This document shows, in pieces, positions 6,055-7,525 of a stretch of DNA of 7,525 nt. Both the position numbers and the translations under genes were made by a program. This stretch comes from Clostridia bacterium (GTDB lineage Bacteria; Bacillota; Clostridia; Oscillospirales; Acutalibacteraceae). Where the stretch lies: the NCBI GenBank assembly GCA_017442445.1, contig JAFRZS010000194.1, forward strand, positions 1 through 7,525. The letters run 5' to 3'. The notes under the pieces are model-generated. The model was not told the origin of the DNA. It ran no database searches and worked only from the letters and a program-made list of their open reading frames with translations. Within the stretch, counting starts at the first letter, position 1, and each line of letters begins with the position of its first letter.

Positions 6055-7224
6055 TTAAAATCCCTCTTTTGAAATTCTGATGTTATTCAATGCGCGTTCA
6101 ATAAGACCGTCAACATCAAGATTTTTCTCTGCTTCTTCAAGCATTTCGATTTTCGGACGGGTTCTCGGATGCTTGGGAGTAAATACCGTACAGCAGTCCT
6201 CAAACGGCTGAATTGAAATATCAAATGTATCAATTTTTCTTGAAATGCTGATAATTTCTTCCTTGTCCATTCCGATAACGGGACGGAAAACAGGAAGGTT
6301 TACAACGGAATCGGTGCAACCCAATGCCCACAAGGTCTGACTTGCAACCTGACCGACACTTTCACCTGTGATGAGAGCACCGCAATCCTCGCGTCTTGCA
6401 ACGGCTTCGGAAATCCTCATCATAAATCTTCTCATAACGAGAGTGAATAATTCTTCGGGACAATTGTCGCGGATGGCTTCCTGAATTTCCGTAAAGTGAA
6501 CTGTGAATAATGTTATTTTACCTGAATATTTTGAAACTTGTGCTAACAAATCGTGAACTTTCATCTCTGCGCGTTCACTTGTATAGGGAGGAGAAGCAAA
6601 ATGTATGGCATTAAGCTGTAAGCCTCTTTTTGCCATCATGTATCCTGCAACGGGACTGTCGATACCTCCGCTGACTAAAAGCATAGCTCTGCCGGCTGAA
6701 CCCGAGGGCATACCGCCCGCGCCCTTTATCTGATTGCCGTGAATGTAGACATACTGATCTCTGACCTCAACTGTAACAATCATATCAGGATTATGAACAT
6801 CAACTGTCAGATGCGGAAATTTTGAAAGAATAACTGCGCCTGTTTCTCTGCATATTTCGGGAGATTTGAACGGGAATTTCTTGTCTGAGCGCTTTGCTTC
6901 AACTTTGAAAGTACTTGCAATCTGAAGCTGAGGTGCTAAGTATTCGGCAGCATTTTCAAGTATTGCGTCCATTGTTTTCTCAACAGCCAGAGCTCTTGAA
7001 AAAGCGGCAATTCCGAAAATGTGCCTTATTCTCTCCGATGCCTCATCAAAATCAATGTACTCATCGGGAGAGCTTATCATAATTGTGGATTGTGAAGTTG
7101 TATATTCAAACTTGCCGATGCTTGAAAGTCTTCTCCTGATATTTTTGACAAGTATTTCTTCAAAGGTGCGTCTGTTGAGACCCTTCAAAGCAAGTTCACC
7201 GTTTTTAATTAAAATTACTTCCAT
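6055..7224 (-). CDS. thiI: tRNA 4-thiouridine synthetase ThiI, without rhodanese domain
   Basis: This 389-residue enzyme adenylates uridine 8 of tRNA and replaces its oxygen with sulfur. Domains in order are a ferredoxin-like N-terminus (about 1-58, with NGELALKG at 8-15), THUMP (about 59-163) and a PP-loop ATPase (about 176-389). The PP-loop is LVSGGIDSPVAGYMMAKRG (183-201). GESVGQVASQT (287-297) and PFEDCCTVFTPKHP (340-353, Cys344-Cys345) are family hallmarks. The protein ends soon after the ATPase domain, so the rhodanese domain of the longer ThiI type is absent. In such short ThiI proteins sulfur comes directly from a partner cysteine desulfurase, which fits the nifS-like gene 31 nt upstream. 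AAGGA lies 7 nt before the ATG at 7224. The stop codon abuts the TTG of the next gene. Confidence 0.95.
   Translation of the reverse strand: MEVILIKNGELALKGLNRRTFEEILVKNIRRRLSSIGKFEYTTSQSTIMISSPDEYIDFDEASERIRHIFGIAAFSRALAVEKTMDAILENAAEYLAPQLQIASTFKVEAKRSDKKFPFKSPEICRETGAVILSKFPHLTVDVHNPDMIVTVEVRDQYVYIHGNQIKGAGGMPSGSAGRAMLLVSGGIDSPVAGYMMAKRGLQLNAIHFASPPYTSERAEMKVHDLLAQVSKYSGKITLFTVHFTEIQEAIRDNCPEELFTLVMRRFMMRISEAVARREDCGALITGESVGQVASQTLWALGCTDSVVNLPVFRPVIGMDKEEIISISRKIDTFDISIQPFEDCCTVFTPKHPRTRPKIEMLEEAEKNLDVDGLIERALNNIRISKEGF
6061..6066 (-). promoter_or_regulatory. RBS of the pncC-type gene, inside thiI
   Basis: GAGGGA on the - strand, 6 nt before TTG (6054), lies within the last thiI codons. 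It supports the TTG start and coupling of the two genes. Confidence 0.65.
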
Positions 7225-7255
7225 TGTTTTATCCTTTCTGTTAAACGGAATAAAG

Positions 7256-7525
7256 CTAAACTCTGCTTATTCTGTCTTTAGCTAATTTAATGCCTTCAAT
7301 AAGCATATCAATGTGCAGTTTTGTGTTGAAACGCGAAAGACTGACTCTTATAGCGGAGTCAATGATTTCAGGCGCAAGTCCCATAGCTGTCAGAACATGG
7401 CTTCTGTGACCCTTTGCACAGGCAGAGCCGCCTGATACATAAACACCGTGTTCCGATAAAAATGTTACCATAGTCTGACTCGGTACACCTAAAACAGAAA
7501 AGTTTGTGATATACGGACAAGCATC
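7256..7525 (-). CDS. Cysteine desulfurase, IscS/NifS class (3' part)
   Basis: The frame is open from the right edge to the TAG at 7256-7258, giving 89 residues of C-terminus; the gene starts outside the window. The ATG at 7471 is internal, since the frame upstream reads DACPYITNFSVLGVPSQT. The active-site loop VSGGSACAKGHRSHVLTAMG is the group I (IscS/NifS) pattern, with the persulfide-forming Cys encoded at 7420-7418. The enzyme is PLP-dependent and takes sulfur from L-cysteine; the PLP lysine lies outside the window. Its place directly before a rhodanese-less thiI suggests a NifZ-like role as the dedicated sulfur donor for tRNA thiolation, although a role in Fe-S cluster assembly cannot be excluded. 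Confidence 0.92.
   Translation of the reverse strand, partial: DACPYITNFSVLGVPSQTMVTFLSEHGVYVSGGSACAKGHRSHVLTAMGLAPEIIDSAIRVSLSRFNTKLHIDMLIEGIKLAKDRISRV

Larger units (their letters stand above)
2826..7525 (-). other. Probable six-gene operon: nifS-like, thiI, pncC-type, sortase B, CinA-like, nitroreductase
   Basis: All six genes lie on the - strand. The gaps in transcription order are 31, 0, 2, 31 and 28 nt. No terminator or convincing promoter is visible in the gaps. The thiI/pncC-type and pncC-type/sortase junctions are stop-start junctions that suggest translational coupling. The promoter lies beyond the right edge of the window. Co-transcription is inferred from spacing alone. Confidence 0.7.

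Noticed and set aside
5357..6058. Long + strand open frame opposite the sortase and pncC-type genes
   Set aside because: It is antisense to two genes with intact catalytic motifs, and its Phe/Ser-rich product with no recognisable domain is typical of a shadow frame.
1..7525. Search for CRISPR arrays, tRNA or rRNA genes, transposases, phage genes and toxin-antitoxin pairs
   Set aside because: No regularly spaced direct repeats, recognisable RNA genes or mobile-element proteins were seen; the window is mostly coding for core-type proteins.

Overview
The window looks like chromosome from a low-to-mid GC Gram-positive bacterium of the Clostridia, probably a gut member of the Oscillospiraceae/Ruminococcaceae or Lachnospiraceae type. 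The clues are a class B sortase, a DUF4358/DHHW-type lipoprotein, AGGAGG-like ribosome binding sites throughout, TTG starts, and a NifS-ThiI pair in which ThiI lacks a rhodanese domain. The genus assignment is inference.

Layout. The left end (1-887, + strand) is the 3' part of a PHP-domain (putative metal-dependent phosphoesterase) gene whose start lies outside the window. It faces a convergent lipoprotein gene (1053-2516, - strand). The gap between them holds a 16-bp-stem hairpin and a strong intrinsic terminator. The lipoprotein has its own sigma-A-type promoter (-35 TTGAAA, 17-nt spacer, -10 TAGAAT) and fuses a DUF4358-like domain to a DHHW/AlgX-like SGNH domain. From 2826 to the right edge, six genes lie head to tail on the - strand with gaps of 0 to 31 nt. 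In transcription order they are a cysteine desulfurase (3' part only), thiI, a stand-alone CinA C-domain (pncC-type), a class B sortase, a tail-anchored CinA-like protein, and a small nitroreductase. A 17-bp-stem hairpin lies downstream of the last gene.

How the genes fit together. The cysteine desulfurase can supply persulfide sulfur to ThiI for 4-thiouridine in tRNA, an established pairing. The PncC-type enzyme salvages pyridine nucleotide by deamidating NMN. The sortase anchors surface proteins. The nitroreductase is a flavoenzyme that normally uses NAD(P)H.

The most unusual gene is at 3382-4524. Read by eye, it follows the full-length CinA layout (MoCF-like domain, then PncC-like domain), but the signature motifs of both domains are gone and a C-terminal membrane anchor has been added. 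It sits one gene away from an intact PncC domain. This looks like a membrane-tethered CinA-derived pseudoenzyme and is the best candidate for something undescribed. The second notable signal is a pair of related hairpins (917-956 and 2726-2767), each behind a gene 3' end, in the same orientation relative to that gene and with compensatory base changes in the stem.
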